Assembly: GCA_016192065.1 (NCBI GenBank)
Contig: JACPUX010000021.1
Location: 62,001 to 126,000 of the forward strand
Length of the DNA stretch: 64,000 nt
Source: Betaproteobacteria bacterium
GTDB taxonomy: Bacteria; Pseudomonadota; Gammaproteobacteria; Burkholderiales; Casimicrobiaceae
Direction of reading: 5' to 3'
Shown: positions 38,973-47,791 of the stretch, one piece after another
Numbering within the stretch: the stretch's first letter is position 1
Layout of the letters: each line of letters starts with the position of its first letter
Position numbers and translations under genes: made by a program
Notes under the pieces: model-generated
What the model was told of the DNA's origin: nothing
Databases searched by the model: none
Seen by the model: only the letters and a program-made list of their open reading frames with translations

Positions 38973-40052
38973 TCAGGGGACGACCCGCAGCGGACCATTC
39001 TTGTCGTCCCAGATCAAGCGCGCGCGCATCGCCTCGGTCGCCACCGCTTCACCCTCAATGGGCAGCACCAGCGCATGGGTGACACCGATCTTCCTGGCCA
39101 TCAGCGGCCATTCGGCGCGACCGGCGATGAACAGCGGCTTGCTGGTCCAATCCGAGAACGTGCCGGCATCGGGGCGGGGTGTCACGAGCACCGTGACGCT
39201 GGCCAGATCGTTGCCCGGCTGGCCATTGCGCGGGTCGATGAGGTGCGAGTAACGCCTGGAGCCCACTTCGAAATAGCGTTGGTAGTCCCCGGAGGTTCCC
39301 ACCGCTTCTCCATCCAGAAGCGCAATCGCGGCCATAGACGAGGGCCGGCGCGGATGCTGGATTCCGACCCGCCAGGCTTCACCACCCTTGCTGCCGATGG
39401 CCAGCACATTGCCGCCGATGTTGATCAGTGCGCCCGGCACGCCCGCCTGGCGTAGCAACTGCGCGGCGCGATCCAGGGCATAACCCTTGGCGTACCCGCC
39501 GAGGTCGATTTGCACCGCGGGGTTGCTGCTGCTGAGGCGATTCTCAGTGATCTTGAGGTCAGTCATGCGGGGTTGCGCCTTGACCAGGGCGTCCACGGCC
39601 TCGGGCTTGGGCACCACCTTGCCCGGCGTGTCGGCGTGAAACCCCCAGAGCGTCACCAGTTTGCCGATCGCCGGGTTGAAGAGCTGATCGCTCTGCGCCG
39701 CGGCGGCGCTGGCGTCCCGCAGCAGGCGGGCGATCTCCGGATCGACCGCGATGTCTTGCTTGCCGGCGGCGATGGCGGCGTTGAGTTCGGCCATCGGGCC
39801 AGGCTGCCAGGGGTGCAGCAGGCGATGCTCGCGCTCCAGTTCGGCGAATACCTGGTTGGCCAATTCGCGCCCGCGCGGCGGCTCTTCGCCCCAGATGCTG
39901 ATTTCCACCATGGTGCCGAAGATGAAAGCCATCTGTTGCACGTAAGGAGACTTTTTCTTGCAGCCCGCCAGACTCACCGCGAGCACGACTGCCGCCAGCA
40001 GGGCGAGGAACCAGGCGGGGCGCGCCAGGGTGGTGAAAGCGGAGCGATTCAT
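38973..40052 (-). CDS. apbE: FAD:protein FMN transferase, ApbE family lipoprotein
   Basis: 359 residues. The N-terminus has a lipobox (AVSLAGC), so it is anchored to a membrane. FIFGTMVEISIWG, VQIDLGGYAKGYALDRAA, GALINIGGN and YSHLIDPRNGQP are ApbE motifs. It attaches FMN to threonine in targets such as Rnf/Nqr subunits. No such target is seen in the window. It ends the gshB-apbE pair on this strand. Confidence 0.94.
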   Translation of the reverse strand: MNRSAFTTLARPAWFLALLAAVVLAVSLAGCKKKSPYVQQMAFIFGTMVEISIWGEEPPRGRELANQVFAELEREHRLLHPWQPGPMAELNAAIAAGKQDIAVDPEIARLLRDASAAAAQSDQLFNPAIGKLVTLWGFHADTPGKVVPKPEAVDALVKAQPRMTDLKITENRLSSSNPAVQIDLGGYAKGYALDRAAQLLRQAGVPGALINIGGNVLAIGSKGGEAWRVGIQHPRRPSSMAAIALLDGEAVGTSGDYQRYFEVGSRRYSHLIDPRNGQPGNDLASVTVLVTPRPDAGTFSDWTSKPLFIAGRAEWPLMARKIGVTHALVLPIEGEAVATEAMRARLIWDDKNGPLRVVP

Positions 40053-40079
40053 GGGCGTTGCGCTACCAGGGATGAGGGT

Positions 40080-41021
40080 TTAGGGGCAGGCCGCTTCGAG
40101 CGCGTCGAGGAACATGCCGGCCACATTGAATCCGGTCTGCTCAGAGATTTCCACGAAACAAGTCGGGCTGGTCACATTGATCTCGGTGAGGTAATCGCCG
40201 ATAACATCGATGCCAACCAGGAACAGACCTTTTTCCCACAGCTTGGGGCCGAGCGTCTCGGCGATTTCCGCGTCGCGCGGGGACAGCGGCTGCGCCGCCC
40301 CGGTGCCGCCCGCGGCCAGGTTGCCGCGGCTCTCTCCCGGGCGGGGAATACGCGCCAGAGAGAAGGGCACGGGTTCGCCCGCGATGAGCAGAATACGCTT
40401 GTCGCCTTGGGCGATTTCCGGGATAAAGCGTTGCGCCATGATACTGCGGGTGCCGCGCCGGGTCAGCGTTTCGATGATGACGTTGAGGTTGGGGTCGCTG
40501 GGCGAAACCCGGAAAATCGATTCTCCGCCCATGCCATCGAGTGGTTTGAGGACCACTTCGCGTTGTTCCGAAATGAACTCGCGCAGCAATTCCTCGCGCC
40601 GGGTCACCAGCGTGGGGGCGATGAACTCGGGGTGCCTTGCCAGCGCCAGCTTCTCGTTGTGATCGCGGATTGCGCGAGGGTCGTTGAACACCCGTGCGCC
40701 CTGGGCCACCGCCGCTTCCAGGAGGTAGGTGCTGTACACATACTCCATGTCGAAGGGCGGGTCCTTGCGCATCACGATCGCGGCGAAGGACTCGGGCGCG
40801 CGCACCTGGGGTTCGGCCGGCAGGTACCAGGCGTCGCTGTGCTCCAGCAGCTCGATCGGCGTCACCCGCGCTTCCAGCCGTCCCTCGCGCCAACACAGGT
40901 CCTCCTGCTGCAAGGCGTGCAGGCTGTGGCCGCGCCTAGCCGCCTCGCGCATCATCGCGACGGAGGAGTCCTTGTAGGTTTTGAGCGTATCCAGAGGATC
41001 GACGAGAAAAGCGAAATCCAT
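40080..41021 (-). CDS. gshB: Glutathione synthetase
   Basis: 313 residues, ATP-grasp enzyme joining gamma-glutamylcysteine and glycine. RKDPPFDMEYVYSTYLLE, VLKPLDGMGGESIFRV (ATP-binding Gly-rich loop) and FVGIDVIG-like FLVGIDVIGDYLTEINVTSPT are diagnostic. gshA, often just upstream, is absent; the 383 bases before it hold no gene. Glutathione made here could serve the peroxiredoxin and glutaredoxin-like proteins in the window. Confidence 0.97.
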   Translation of the reverse strand: MDFAFLVDPLDTLKTYKDSSVAMMREAARRGHSLHALQQEDLCWREGRLEARVTPIELLEHSDAWYLPAEPQVRAPESFAAIVMRKDPPFDMEYVYSTYLLEAAVAQGARVFNDPRAIRDHNEKLALARHPEFIAPTLVTRREELLREFISEQREVVLKPLDGMGGESIFRVSPSDPNLNVIIETLTRRGTRSIMAQRFIPEIAQGDKRILLIAGEPVPFSLARIPRPGESRGNLAAGGTGAAQPLSPRDAEIAETLGPKLWEKGLFLVGIDVIGDYLTEINVTSPTCFVEISEQTGFNVAGMFLDALEAACP

Positions 41022-41404
41022 GGCTTGGTCTAGGGCCGGCAGACCGGCATTCTACCGCGCCCGGCGGGGCGAGGGCGAACTGGCTTGCCGGAGCGCGCAT
41101 GGGCACCCCTGGCGCCGCGGCGGGGCCAAGCTGGACCCCCGGGGGCGATGCCAAGGAGAACGCTTGCTTCCAGGCCGCGCTCCTGCAGGCGCGATTCCCG
41201 CATCCCCCAATTGTGCGATGTGCAGTAACCACGTTTGCTTTAGTCTGAATCCTGGCCGCTTGCTCCCTCTGTTGGTCCAGGGGCAGGGGGAGTCGGCGGC
41301 CAATCCAGGGGGCCCCGAAACGCGCATCACTTAGGCCGGCGCCGCGGGCCGATACTTGATCCACCAAGCGCGGGCCCTGGGTGCCCGTGCGGCGTTCGCC
41401 GCGA
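41022..41404. other. Non-coding stretch between the split gene and gshB
   Basis: 383 bases. I see no gene with codon structure or known family, no tRNA and no convincing terminator. It would contain the gshB promoter. Confidence 0.4.
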
Positions 41405-41949
41405 CTATCGATGCAGCCGCAATTCCAGCGCGGCGTCGCGCCCGCCGCGGTTGCTCCACATCCAGCAGTACTCCTGGGCCACCGGGAGCTGCAAGGTTTC
41501 GGGGTGGGTGGTGCGCGCCTCGTGCCGAGCCGGGTAAACTACGCGCTCGCCCTCGTGATAGTGAACATTCGACTCCAGCGGCGCGCTGGCGCTGAAGGAC
41601 CACTTCACCCGCGTCTGGGCGGGGAGCTTGCCGCAGACTTCGACGCTCTGCCCAGGGCGCAGAGTGGTTTGACGCTGAAAGCCGCCTTCGGTGTCCCAGT
41701 GCAGGGGCACCAGCTCGGCCGCTAGTGTCTCAACCCATAAGTTTGCGTACCTGCCGAGACGCGTATCCGCGCGCCGAGGGCGCGAAGCGAACCGCAGCCA
41801 TAGCCGTAGCTATGGCGAGGATGAGCGACCAAGCCATCGGCGATGCCGGACGCGTCGAACATAGCGAAACTTATGGGTTGAGACACTAGGACTGCCGGCG
41901 CGGTCAGCAGCAGCATGCTTGCGAAAAGGGGCATCAGAGCCTTGCTCAT
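41405..41949 (-). pseudogene. Small secreted protein gene split by a MITE
   Basis: The minus strand starts MSKALMPLFASMLLLTAPAVL, a clear signal peptide, then runs into the mobile element at 41722-41889, whose end supplies a TAG stop. On the far side the frame resumes as ELVPLHWDTEGGFQRQ and ends in ALELRLHR. Removing 160 bases plus one CTAG gives a continuous 126-codon gene with junction AVLAAELVP and a proper signal-peptidase site. The mature domain (VKWSFSASAPLESNVHYHEG, EYCWMWSNRG) is a small beta-type domain I cannot name. It overlapped the aminotransferase gene by 4 bases, so it was part of the dacA operon. Confidence 0.88.
41722..41889 (+). mobile_element. MITE-like element, copy 1 (160 bp plus CTAG on each side)
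   Basis: Terminal inverted repeats TGTCTCAACCCATAAGTTT match perfectly (41726-41744 and 41867-41885). CTAG flanks both ends as a target duplication. Inside are two hairpins, CGCGCC-GAG-GGCGCG and GCCATAGC-CGTA-GCTATGGC. No transposase is encoded, so it depends on an element elsewhere, perhaps IS5-like given the CTAG target. It interrupts a small secreted-protein gene. Confidence 0.93.
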
Positions 41950-42785
41950 CCGGCCACGCCGCGCGCTTGTTTGAACAGGGCATGCATCTGGCGAAATATC
42001 GGCCCAGGAGTCCCCGAGCCCACCGGGGCGCCGTCGAGGCGCGTGACCGCGAGCACCTCCTTGGTGGAGGAGGAAAGCCAGACTTCCGCGGCGGCACGGA
42101 CTTCGGCTTCCGGGATGTCACGCATCTCGAAGGGTAGTCGGGCTTCGTTGGCGAAGTCGTACACCGCGCCGTAGGTGATACCGGGAAGAATGCGCCAGTC
42201 CTTCTTGGGGGCAATGATGCGGCCGTCCTGGACGATCAGGGCATTGGCCGCCGAACCTTCGGTCAGCAGGCCCTCGCGGAACAGGATGGTCTCGGCGGCG
42301 CCCTGGTCCACCGCCAACTGGCGCAGGAGCACGTTGCCCAAGAGCGAAGTGGTCTTGAGGTCGCAATGCCGCCAGCGGTCATCGGGCGCGGTGATCGCGG
42401 CCACCCCGTGGGCGATCTGTTCAGCGCTGGGCAGGGGCAGAGGGTTGCTCATCAGGAATACCGTGGGCGCCACGCCGGCGGGGAAACTGTGATCGCGCTT
42501 GGCGACACCGCGGGTGATTTGGAGGTACACCGCCTGATCATCGAATGCCTGTTTGGCACATATCGCCGCGATAATCTCGCCCCAGCGTTCATGAGTGCAG
42601 GGGTTGGCGAGACGAATGCCGGCGAGGCTGTAGTCGAGACGGGCCAGATGCGCGCTCAGCCGAAAAGGCCGGCGCCCATACACCGGGATCACTTCGTAGA
42701 CGCCGTCGCCGAAAATGAAGCCGCGGTCGAGCACCGGAATGCGCGCCTCTTCGAGGGGCAGGAATTCACCGTTGAGGTAGATCAT
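41946..42785 (-). CDS. dat: D-amino acid aminotransferase (class IV)
   Basis: 279 residues. IYLNGEFLPLEEARIPVLDRGFIFGDGVYEVI, quoted only in part here as VLDRGFIFGDGVYEV, is the class IV start; Lys144 in DLKTTSLLGN binds pyridoxal phosphate, and EGSAANALIV completes the cofactor site. It makes D-glutamate or D-alanine for peptidoglycan. It follows dacA by 21 bases. The usual next genes (ybeD-lipB-lipA) are absent. Confidence 0.9.
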   Translation of the reverse strand: MIYLNGEFLPLEEARIPVLDRGFIFGDGVYEVIPVYGRRPFRLSAHLARLDYSLAGIRLANPCTHERWGEIIAAICAKQAFDDQAVYLQITRGVAKRDHSFPAGVAPTVFLMSNPLPLPSAEQIAHGVAAITAPDDRWRHCDLKTTSLLGNVLLRQLAVDQGAAETILFREGLLTEGSAANALIVQDGRIIAPKKDWRILPGITYGAVYDFANEARLPFEMRDIPEAEVRAAAEVWLSSSTKEVLAVTRLDGAPVGSGTPGPIFRQMHALFKQARGVAG

Positions 42786-42806
42786 CGCGCTCTGTGCTCC
42801 GATCGA

Positions 42807-43949
42807 CTATTTGAACCACAATCGTGCCGCGTCCCAAGTGCGCGACAGCCAGGAGCCGAGTGCTACTTCCTCGAGGGCGAGGAGCGGGAATTCGGCGAAG
42901 GGACGGCCGTCGAGGGCGACCTTCACGGTACCCAGGCGCTGGCCGACGGTGATTGGCGCCAGCAGCGGCTGGGTTTTTTCGAGCGTGACCTTGAGCTGTT
43001 CTCGCGTGCCGCGCGGTAGGGTGAGAAACACGTCGCCAGCGAACCCCGCCTTGACCTCACGGGTCGCGCCTTTCCACACCTCGAGGCGGGCGACCGTCTG
43101 GTTCCTTTCATAGAGCCGCGTGGCCTCGAAGAACTGGAACCCAAAATTGAGCAGCTTCTGGCTCTCGCTGGCGCGCAACTTCTCCGAGCCTGCCCCCAAT
43201 ACCACCGCCAAGAGCCGTCGCGAGTCGCGCTTGGCGGAGCTGATGAGGTTGTAGCCAGCCTTTTCGGTAAAGCCGGTCTTCATCCCGTCAACCGATGGAT
43301 CGGACCACAGCAGACGATTGCGGTTGTATTGTGACACATTGCCGTACCGGTATTCGCGCAGGGAATAGAGCGGATAGAACTCGGCGAAGTCGCGAATGAT
43401 CGCCGCCGCCAGTCGCGCCAGATCACTCGCCGTGGAGTAGTGCTCGGGGTGGGAGAAGCCGGTGGCATTGGCGTAGCGGGTCTGCTTCAGGCCCAGGCGT
43501 TCGGCCTCCCGGTTCATCATCTGGGCGAAGGTCTCCTCGCTGCCGCCCACCAGTTCGGCCAGTGCGATCGAGGCATCGTTGCCCGATTGCACGATCATGC
43601 CGCGCAGCAGCTCACCGACACTCACCGCCCGCGCGGGCTCGATGAACATGCGCGAACCCTCGGCACGCCAGGCGCGCTCCGAGACCTTGACCATCTGGCT
43701 CGGCGCGATGTGCTGGTCCCGGATCGCCGCGAAGGCAAGATAGGCGGTCATCAGTTTGGTGAGCGAAGCCGGGTCGCGCCGCTCTTCGGCGTTCACCGAG
43801 ACCAGGGTTTGCCCGCTGGTGAGGTCGATCAGAAGATAGGATTGCGCGGCGATCATGGGCGCCGGCACCGTCGCTGCGGGTGATGGAGCCTGCGCCTGGA
43901 CGGAGCAGACCGCCAACAGGGCGAAGGTGAAGAAGAGGAAACGGAGCAT
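42807..43949 (-). CDS. dacA: D-alanyl-D-alanine carboxypeptidase (PBP5/6 type)
   Basis: 380 residues with signal peptide (cleavage near VQAQA). The three penicillin-binding motifs are SLTK (62-65), SGN (122-124) and KTG (224-226). The last residues (LGSWLSRTWDAARLWFK) form the amphipathic helix that anchors PBP5 to the inner membrane. It trims the terminal D-Ala of stem peptides. First gene of the dacA-dat-(split gene) operon. Confidence 0.96.
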   Translation of the reverse strand: MLRFLFFTFALLAVCSVQAQAPSPAATVPAPMIAAQSYLLIDLTSGQTLVSVNAEERRDPASLTKLMTAYLAFAAIRDQHIAPSQMVKVSERAWRAEGSRMFIEPARAVSVGELLRGMIVQSGNDASIALAELVGGSEETFAQMMNREAERLGLKQTRYANATGFSHPEHYSTASDLARLAAAIIRDFAEFYPLYSLREYRYGNVSQYNRNRLLWSDPSVDGMKTGFTEKAGYNLISSAKRDSRRLLAVVLGAGSEKLRASESQKLLNFGFQFFEATRLYERNQTVARLEVWKGATREVKAGFAGDVFLTLPRGTREQLKVTLEKTQPLLAPITVGQRLGTVKVALDGRPFAEFPLLALEEVALGSWLSRTWDAARLWFK

Positions 43950-44048
43950 GGGAACCGGAATGCTGGGGACGAGAGATTATACGCGCAGGCCTCGGCCCGG
44001 ACGGGGCGCTTGCTCCGCCGACGGAGTTGCGCCGGCGGCGCGAGCGTC

Positions 44049-44516
44049 TCAAGTCAGCGGATGGCTGTGGTGATGCGGGTCGCCTTGGTCATGGTGGCGA
44101 TGCGGTGTGTCCAGGGCCACTGGAATCATATGCAGTTTGCCGTGTCGTACGCCGCGTTCGGCGATGGTGGCGTCGGCGAAATGCCGCACCGCCTGCACCG
44201 GCCCGCGCAGCAGTACGGCTTCGAGGCAGTTCTCGTGGTCGAGATGCACATGCTGGGTGGCCAGGGTCAGGTCGTGGTGTTCGTGGTGGTGGTGGGCGAG
44301 TCGGCTGGCCAGGCCGAGCTGATGGTGGTTGTAGACGTAGGACAGCGTGGCCACGCAAAACCCGCCGCCATCATGCGCCAGGCGCTGCTGTTCCAGTGCG
44401 GCACGAATCAGGTCACGCACCGCCTCCGAGCGGGTGCCATAGCCGCGCTGGGCGACCCAGTGGTCGAATTGGTGGGCGAGGTCTTCGTCGAGGGACACCG
44501 TGAATCTTTCGGTCAT
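44049..44516 (-). CDS. nikR: Nickel-responsive regulator NikR
   Basis: 155 residues from MTERFTVSLDEDLAHQFD, a ribbon-helix-helix DNA-binding domain. The metal-binding ACT domain has the nickel ligands His78, His89, His91 and Cys97 at the E. coli spacing. An extra His-rich tail (HRHHDQGDPHHHSH) could bind more metal. Ribosome site GAAGGAG precedes the ATG. No nickel transporter or hydrogenase gene is in the window and I see no NikR operator nearby. Confidence 0.94.
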   Translation of the reverse strand: MTERFTVSLDEDLAHQFDHWVAQRGYGTRSEAVRDLIRAALEQQRLAHDGGGFCVATLSYVYNHHQLGLASRLAHHHHEHHDLTLATQHVHLDHENCLEAVLLRGPVQAVRHFADATIAERGVRHGKLHMIPVALDTPHRHHDQGDPHHHSHPLT

Positions 44517-44618
44517 GTCAAAAGCTCCTTCGGGAGTCGCCAGCGCTTGGGGCTTTCGGCGCAAGCTGTGATGATGTTCCTTCGCTGGCCTGATGCCTCG
44601 GGAAGGTGGGGCCGGGCG

Positions 44619-46787
44619 CTACTCATCTTCGGCCGGTTCCAACTCCAGCCGATCGAGTTCGGCGTGGACCTCCAGCCAGTCGTGTTCGGCAGCTTCGATC
44701 GCCTGCGCTAATTCCCCCTGGCGCTTCACCAACTCTGGCAAGCGCCCGCGTCCGGCTTCGGCATAGGCTTCGGGCGACGCCAGCCAGGCCTCATTGGCTT
44801 GCTTTTCGCGGGTGAGTTTGGCGATTGTGTGCTCCGCCGCCGTCAGCCTGGCGCGCAGCGGCTTCACTTGCGCGCCGCGTCGCGCCCGCGCTTGTGCGTC
44901 GAGGCGGCGCTGGGTTCGTCGATCGGTGGCGATGCCCCCCGGCTTGGCCTTAGCACCAGCGCTCGCGGTCGCGCTGCGCCGTGCCGCCACCCAGGCCCGG
45001 TAGTCGTCGAGATCGCCCTCGAACAGGGAAACTCCGCCGTCGGCCACCAGCCAGAAGCTGTCGGTGGTGGCACGCAGCAAATGCCGATCGTGTGCCACCA
45101 CCACCAACGCGCCGGTGTACTCCTGCAGCGCTTCGGTGAGGGCTTGACGCATCTCCAGGTCAAGGTGGTTGGTGGGCTCGTCGAGCAAGAGCAGATTGGG
45201 TTTCTGCCAGACCAGCAGCGCCAACGTCAGGCGTGCTTTCTCACCGCCGGAAAACTCCCCCACCGGCGCCAGCACCCGTTCGCCCCGAAAATCGAAACCG
45301 CCCAGGAAGTCGCGCAGCTCCTGTTCACGCACTTGGGATGCTAGGCGCTGCAAGTGCCACAACGGGGTTTCGGTGAGCCGCAATTGCTCGACCTGGTGCT
45401 GGGCGAAGTAGCCGATGGCCAGCCCCTGTCCCACATGGCGCCGGCCGGAAAGCGGGGCAAGCTGTCCGGCGATGGCCTTGAGCAGGGTCGATTTGCCCGC
45501 GCCGTTGGCGCCCAGCAGACCCACTCTCTCCCCGGCCAACAGGCTCCAGCGTACCTCGCGCAGGATCGGCGCGGCGGCGTCATAGCCCAGCGCGGCATGG
45601 TCGAAGCTCACCAATTGGCGCGGTGCCTGCGCCGGCTCCCGAAAACTGAACTGAAATGGCGAATCGACGTGCGCCGCGGCGATGCGCTCCATCCGCTCCA
45701 GCGCGTGCAGCCGGCTTTGCGCCTGGCGCGCCTTGCTGGCCTTGGCGCGGAAGCGATCGACGAAAGCCTGCAAATGCTCGATTTCTCTTTGCTGACGGTT
45801 GTACATCGACTGTTGGAGCGCGAGCTGCTGGGCACGCTGGTTCTCGAAAGTGGCGAAGCTGCCGGGGTAACTCTTCAGTTGGCCGCCGTCGAAGTGCACG
45901 ATGGTGTCCACCGTGGCGTCGAGAAAGTCGCGATCGTGGCTGATCAACAGCAACGTGCCCGGGTAGGTTCTGAGCCAGTCTTCGAGCCAGAGCACGGCTT
46001 CCAGGTCGAGGTGATTGGTCGGTTCGTCGAGCAACAGGAGATCCGAGGGGCACATCAGCGCTTGGGCGAGATTCAGGCGCATGCGCCAGCCCCCCGAGAA
46101 GCTTGCCACCGGCCGGCGCGCCTGGTCTTCGCTGAAACCCAGACCGGCTAGCAACGCCGCCGCCCTTGCCGGCGCGGCATAGCCTCCGGCCACTTCGAAA
46201 GCATGGTGCAATTCGGCCAGGGCCTCACCGGTAAGCTCGCTGGCGCACCTTTCCCCCGTCCCCCTTCCAGGAGAAGGGGCTGAGTGTGGTTCGCCGGCCG
46301 CGCCCGCTCCATGTCGTTGACTGGGCCCCCCTGCGGTCGGCGGGGCGGGGGGCTCATGGCTGTGCCTTTCCCCCGCCCCCCTTCCAGTGGAAGGGGGTGA
46401 GTGTGGTTCGCCGGCTGCGCCCTCTCCATGTGGTTGACTGAGCCCCCCTTCGGACGGCCGGGCGGGGGGCTCATGGCTGGCGTCGGCCGCGGCCAGCCGC
46501 GCTTCGAGCTCGCGCAAGTGACGGTCGCCGTCGCGCACGTACTCGATCGCGGGCGCGTTCGTGGTCGGCGATTCTTGCGCCACCGTGGCGATTACCCACG
46601 AAGCCGGCAGGCTGATGTCGCCGGCTTCCGCCAGCAGTTCGCCGCGCAGCACCGCCAAAAGGCTTGACTTGCCGCAGCCGTTGGCACCGATAAGGCCGAT
46701 CTTTTTCTTCGGCGCGACCGCGAGCGAAGCCTCGGACAGCAGCACCCGCGTGCCGCGGCGGAGCGTCAGTTGGCTGAGGCGAATCAC
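44619..46787 (-). CDS. ABC-F family ATPase with a repeat-derived insertion
   Basis: 722 residues from the GTG that overlaps the exonuclease stop. Two ATPase domains: Walker A GANGCGKSS (34-42) with signature SFSGGWRMRL, and Walker A GANGAGKSTLL with signature FSGGEKARLTL. A charged C-terminal coiled coil follows. Closest to the Uup/YheS group of ribosome-associated ABC-F proteins. Residues about 105-182 are two 39-residue Pro/Gly/His-rich repeats absent from relatives, inserted after LEARLAAAD, in the region of the arm of the first domain; see the repeat entry. Confidence 0.92.
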   Translation of the reverse strand: MIRLSQLTLRRGTRVLLSEASLAVAPKKKIGLIGANGCGKSSLLAVLRGELLAEAGDISLPASWVIATVAQESPTTNAPAIEYVRDGDRHLRELEARLAAADASHEPPARPSEGGLSQPHGEGAAGEPHSPPSTGRGAGERHSHEPPAPPTAGGPSQRHGAGAAGEPHSAPSPGRGTGERCASELTGEALAELHHAFEVAGGYAAPARAAALLAGLGFSEDQARRPVASFSGGWRMRLNLAQALMCPSDLLLLDEPTNHLDLEAVLWLEDWLRTYPGTLLLISHDRDFLDATVDTIVHFDGGQLKSYPGSFATFENQRAQQLALQQSMYNRQQREIEHLQAFVDRFRAKASKARQAQSRLHALERMERIAAAHVDSPFQFSFREPAQAPRQLVSFDHAALGYDAAAPILREVRWSLLAGERVGLLGANGAGKSTLLKAIAGQLAPLSGRRHVGQGLAIGYFAQHQVEQLRLTETPLWHLQRLASQVREQELRDFLGGFDFRGERVLAPVGEFSGGEKARLTLALLVWQKPNLLLLDEPTNHLDLEMRQALTEALQEYTGALVVVAHDRHLLRATTDSFWLVADGGVSLFEGDLDDYRAWVAARRSATASAGAKAKPGGIATDRRTQRRLDAQARARRGAQVKPLRARLTAAEHTIAKLTREKQANEAWLASPEAYAEAGRGRLPELVKRQGELAQAIEAAEHDWLEVHAELDRLELEPAEDE
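46248..46481 (-). repeat. 117-bp tandem duplication inside the ABC-F gene
   Basis: Two copies with a period of exactly 117 bases (46248-46364 and 46365-46481), keeping the frame (39 codons each). Each copy holds two long palindromes, for example CCCCCTTCC/GGAAGGGGG and AGCCCCCC/GGGGGGCT in the second. This looks like an extragenic palindromic repeat element that entered a coding region and was kept because it stays open. Confidence 0.9.
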
Positions 46788-47560
46788 GGCCGGTAGTCGA
46801 TCAAGAGCGGGGCGTGGTCCGAAAAGCGCGCGGCCTTGTACACCTGGGCGCGGTGGGCCCGCGTGGCGATGCCGGGGGTAGCGATCTGGTAGTCGATGCG
46901 CCAGCCGACATTCTTCTCCCAGGCCGCGCCACGATTCGACCACCAGGTGTAGGCCTCGCCCGTGGCCTCGGGGTGCAGGCGGCGATAGACATCGACCCAG
47001 CCCTGCTCCTCGAACACACGGCTGAGCCAGGCGCGCTCTTCGGGCAGAAAGCCGGAGTTCTTCTGGTTGCCCCGCCAGTTCTTGAGATCGATTTCATGGT
47101 GGGCGATGTTCCAGTCCCCGCAGAGCACGACTTCCCGCCCCTCGCGGCGGAGCGCCGCCAAGTGCGGGAAAAACGCCGCGAGGAAGCGGAACTTCGCCGC
47201 CTGGCGTTCCGGCGAGCTCGAACCGGAGGGGAAATACACGCTGATCACGCTCAAGTCGGCAAAATCCACCCGCACATAGCGCCCCTCGGCATCGAATTCT
47301 TGGTTGCCGAAGCCCGTGAGCACGCGCTGGGGGCGACGCCGAGAATACAAGGCGACGCCACTGTAGCCCTTCTTCAGGGCGAAATGAAAATGACCCTTGG
47401 CGCGGTTCAGGGCGAGGAGTTCCGCCGGCAGGTCGGGCTCCTGGGCCTTCACCTCTTGCACGCAAAGCACATCCCAGCGCGGAGGCAGCGCCAGCCACTC
47501 GGCCAAACCCTTTCTGGCGGCCGAGCGCAGGCCGTTGACATTGAGGGAGATGATGCGCAT
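46784..47560 (-). CDS. Exodeoxyribonuclease III family AP endonuclease (first paralogue)
   Basis: 258 residues. MRIISLNVNGLRSAARKGL, LCVQEVKAQ, GDWNIAHHEIDL and the C-terminal FSDHAPLLIDY carry the metal and catalytic residues (Asn, Glu, Asp-Asn, Asp-His). It belongs to the ExoA-like branch, distinct from the protein at 61284. It repairs abasic sites. Its stop overlaps the ABC-F start. Confidence 0.95.
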   Translation of the reverse strand: MRIISLNVNGLRSAARKGLAEWLALPPRWDVLCVQEVKAQEPDLPAELLALNRAKGHFHFALKKGYSGVALYSRRRPQRVLTGFGNQEFDAEGRYVRVDFADLSVISVYFPSGSSSPERQAAKFRFLAAFFPHLAALRREGREVVLCGDWNIAHHEIDLKNWRGNQKNSGFLPEERAWLSRVFEEQGWVDVYRRLHPEATGEAYTWWSNRGAAWEKNVGWRIDYQIATPGIATRAHRAQVYKAARFSDHAPLLIDYRP

Positions 47561-47791
47561 GGCGAGCGGGACGGCGCTGGAAAACGGCGAAGCTTAACAC
47601 CATTCGAGCGCCGACGCGGCATGCCCGACGCGGTGTCGGGGCCCGCCCGCCGCACCGGGCGGTCCCACTGCGCTATACTTGTTCACCTGTATCAACAGCA
47701 AGGGCGCGCAAGCCAGTCGCCGGACTGAGCCCGGCGCGCGAAGCACACTCGTTCCCTTCCGCCGGAAGGGGGATGAAGGAAAGGGACACCA

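Noticed and set aside
39510-41033. A 507-codon plus-strand frame opposite apbE and gshB.
   Set aside because: Both antisense genes are clear family members with all motifs; the long frame is a by-product of high GC content.
41946-42137. Small plus-strand frames next to the MITE as possible transposase remnants.
   Set aside because: They are antisense to the aminotransferase gene or made of MITE sequence; none shows a transposase motif.
46311-46474. An alternative reading frame through the 117-bp repeats as a separate small gene.
   Set aside because: The ABC-F frame passes through both copies without a stop and continues into conserved domains; the other frame has no start signals.
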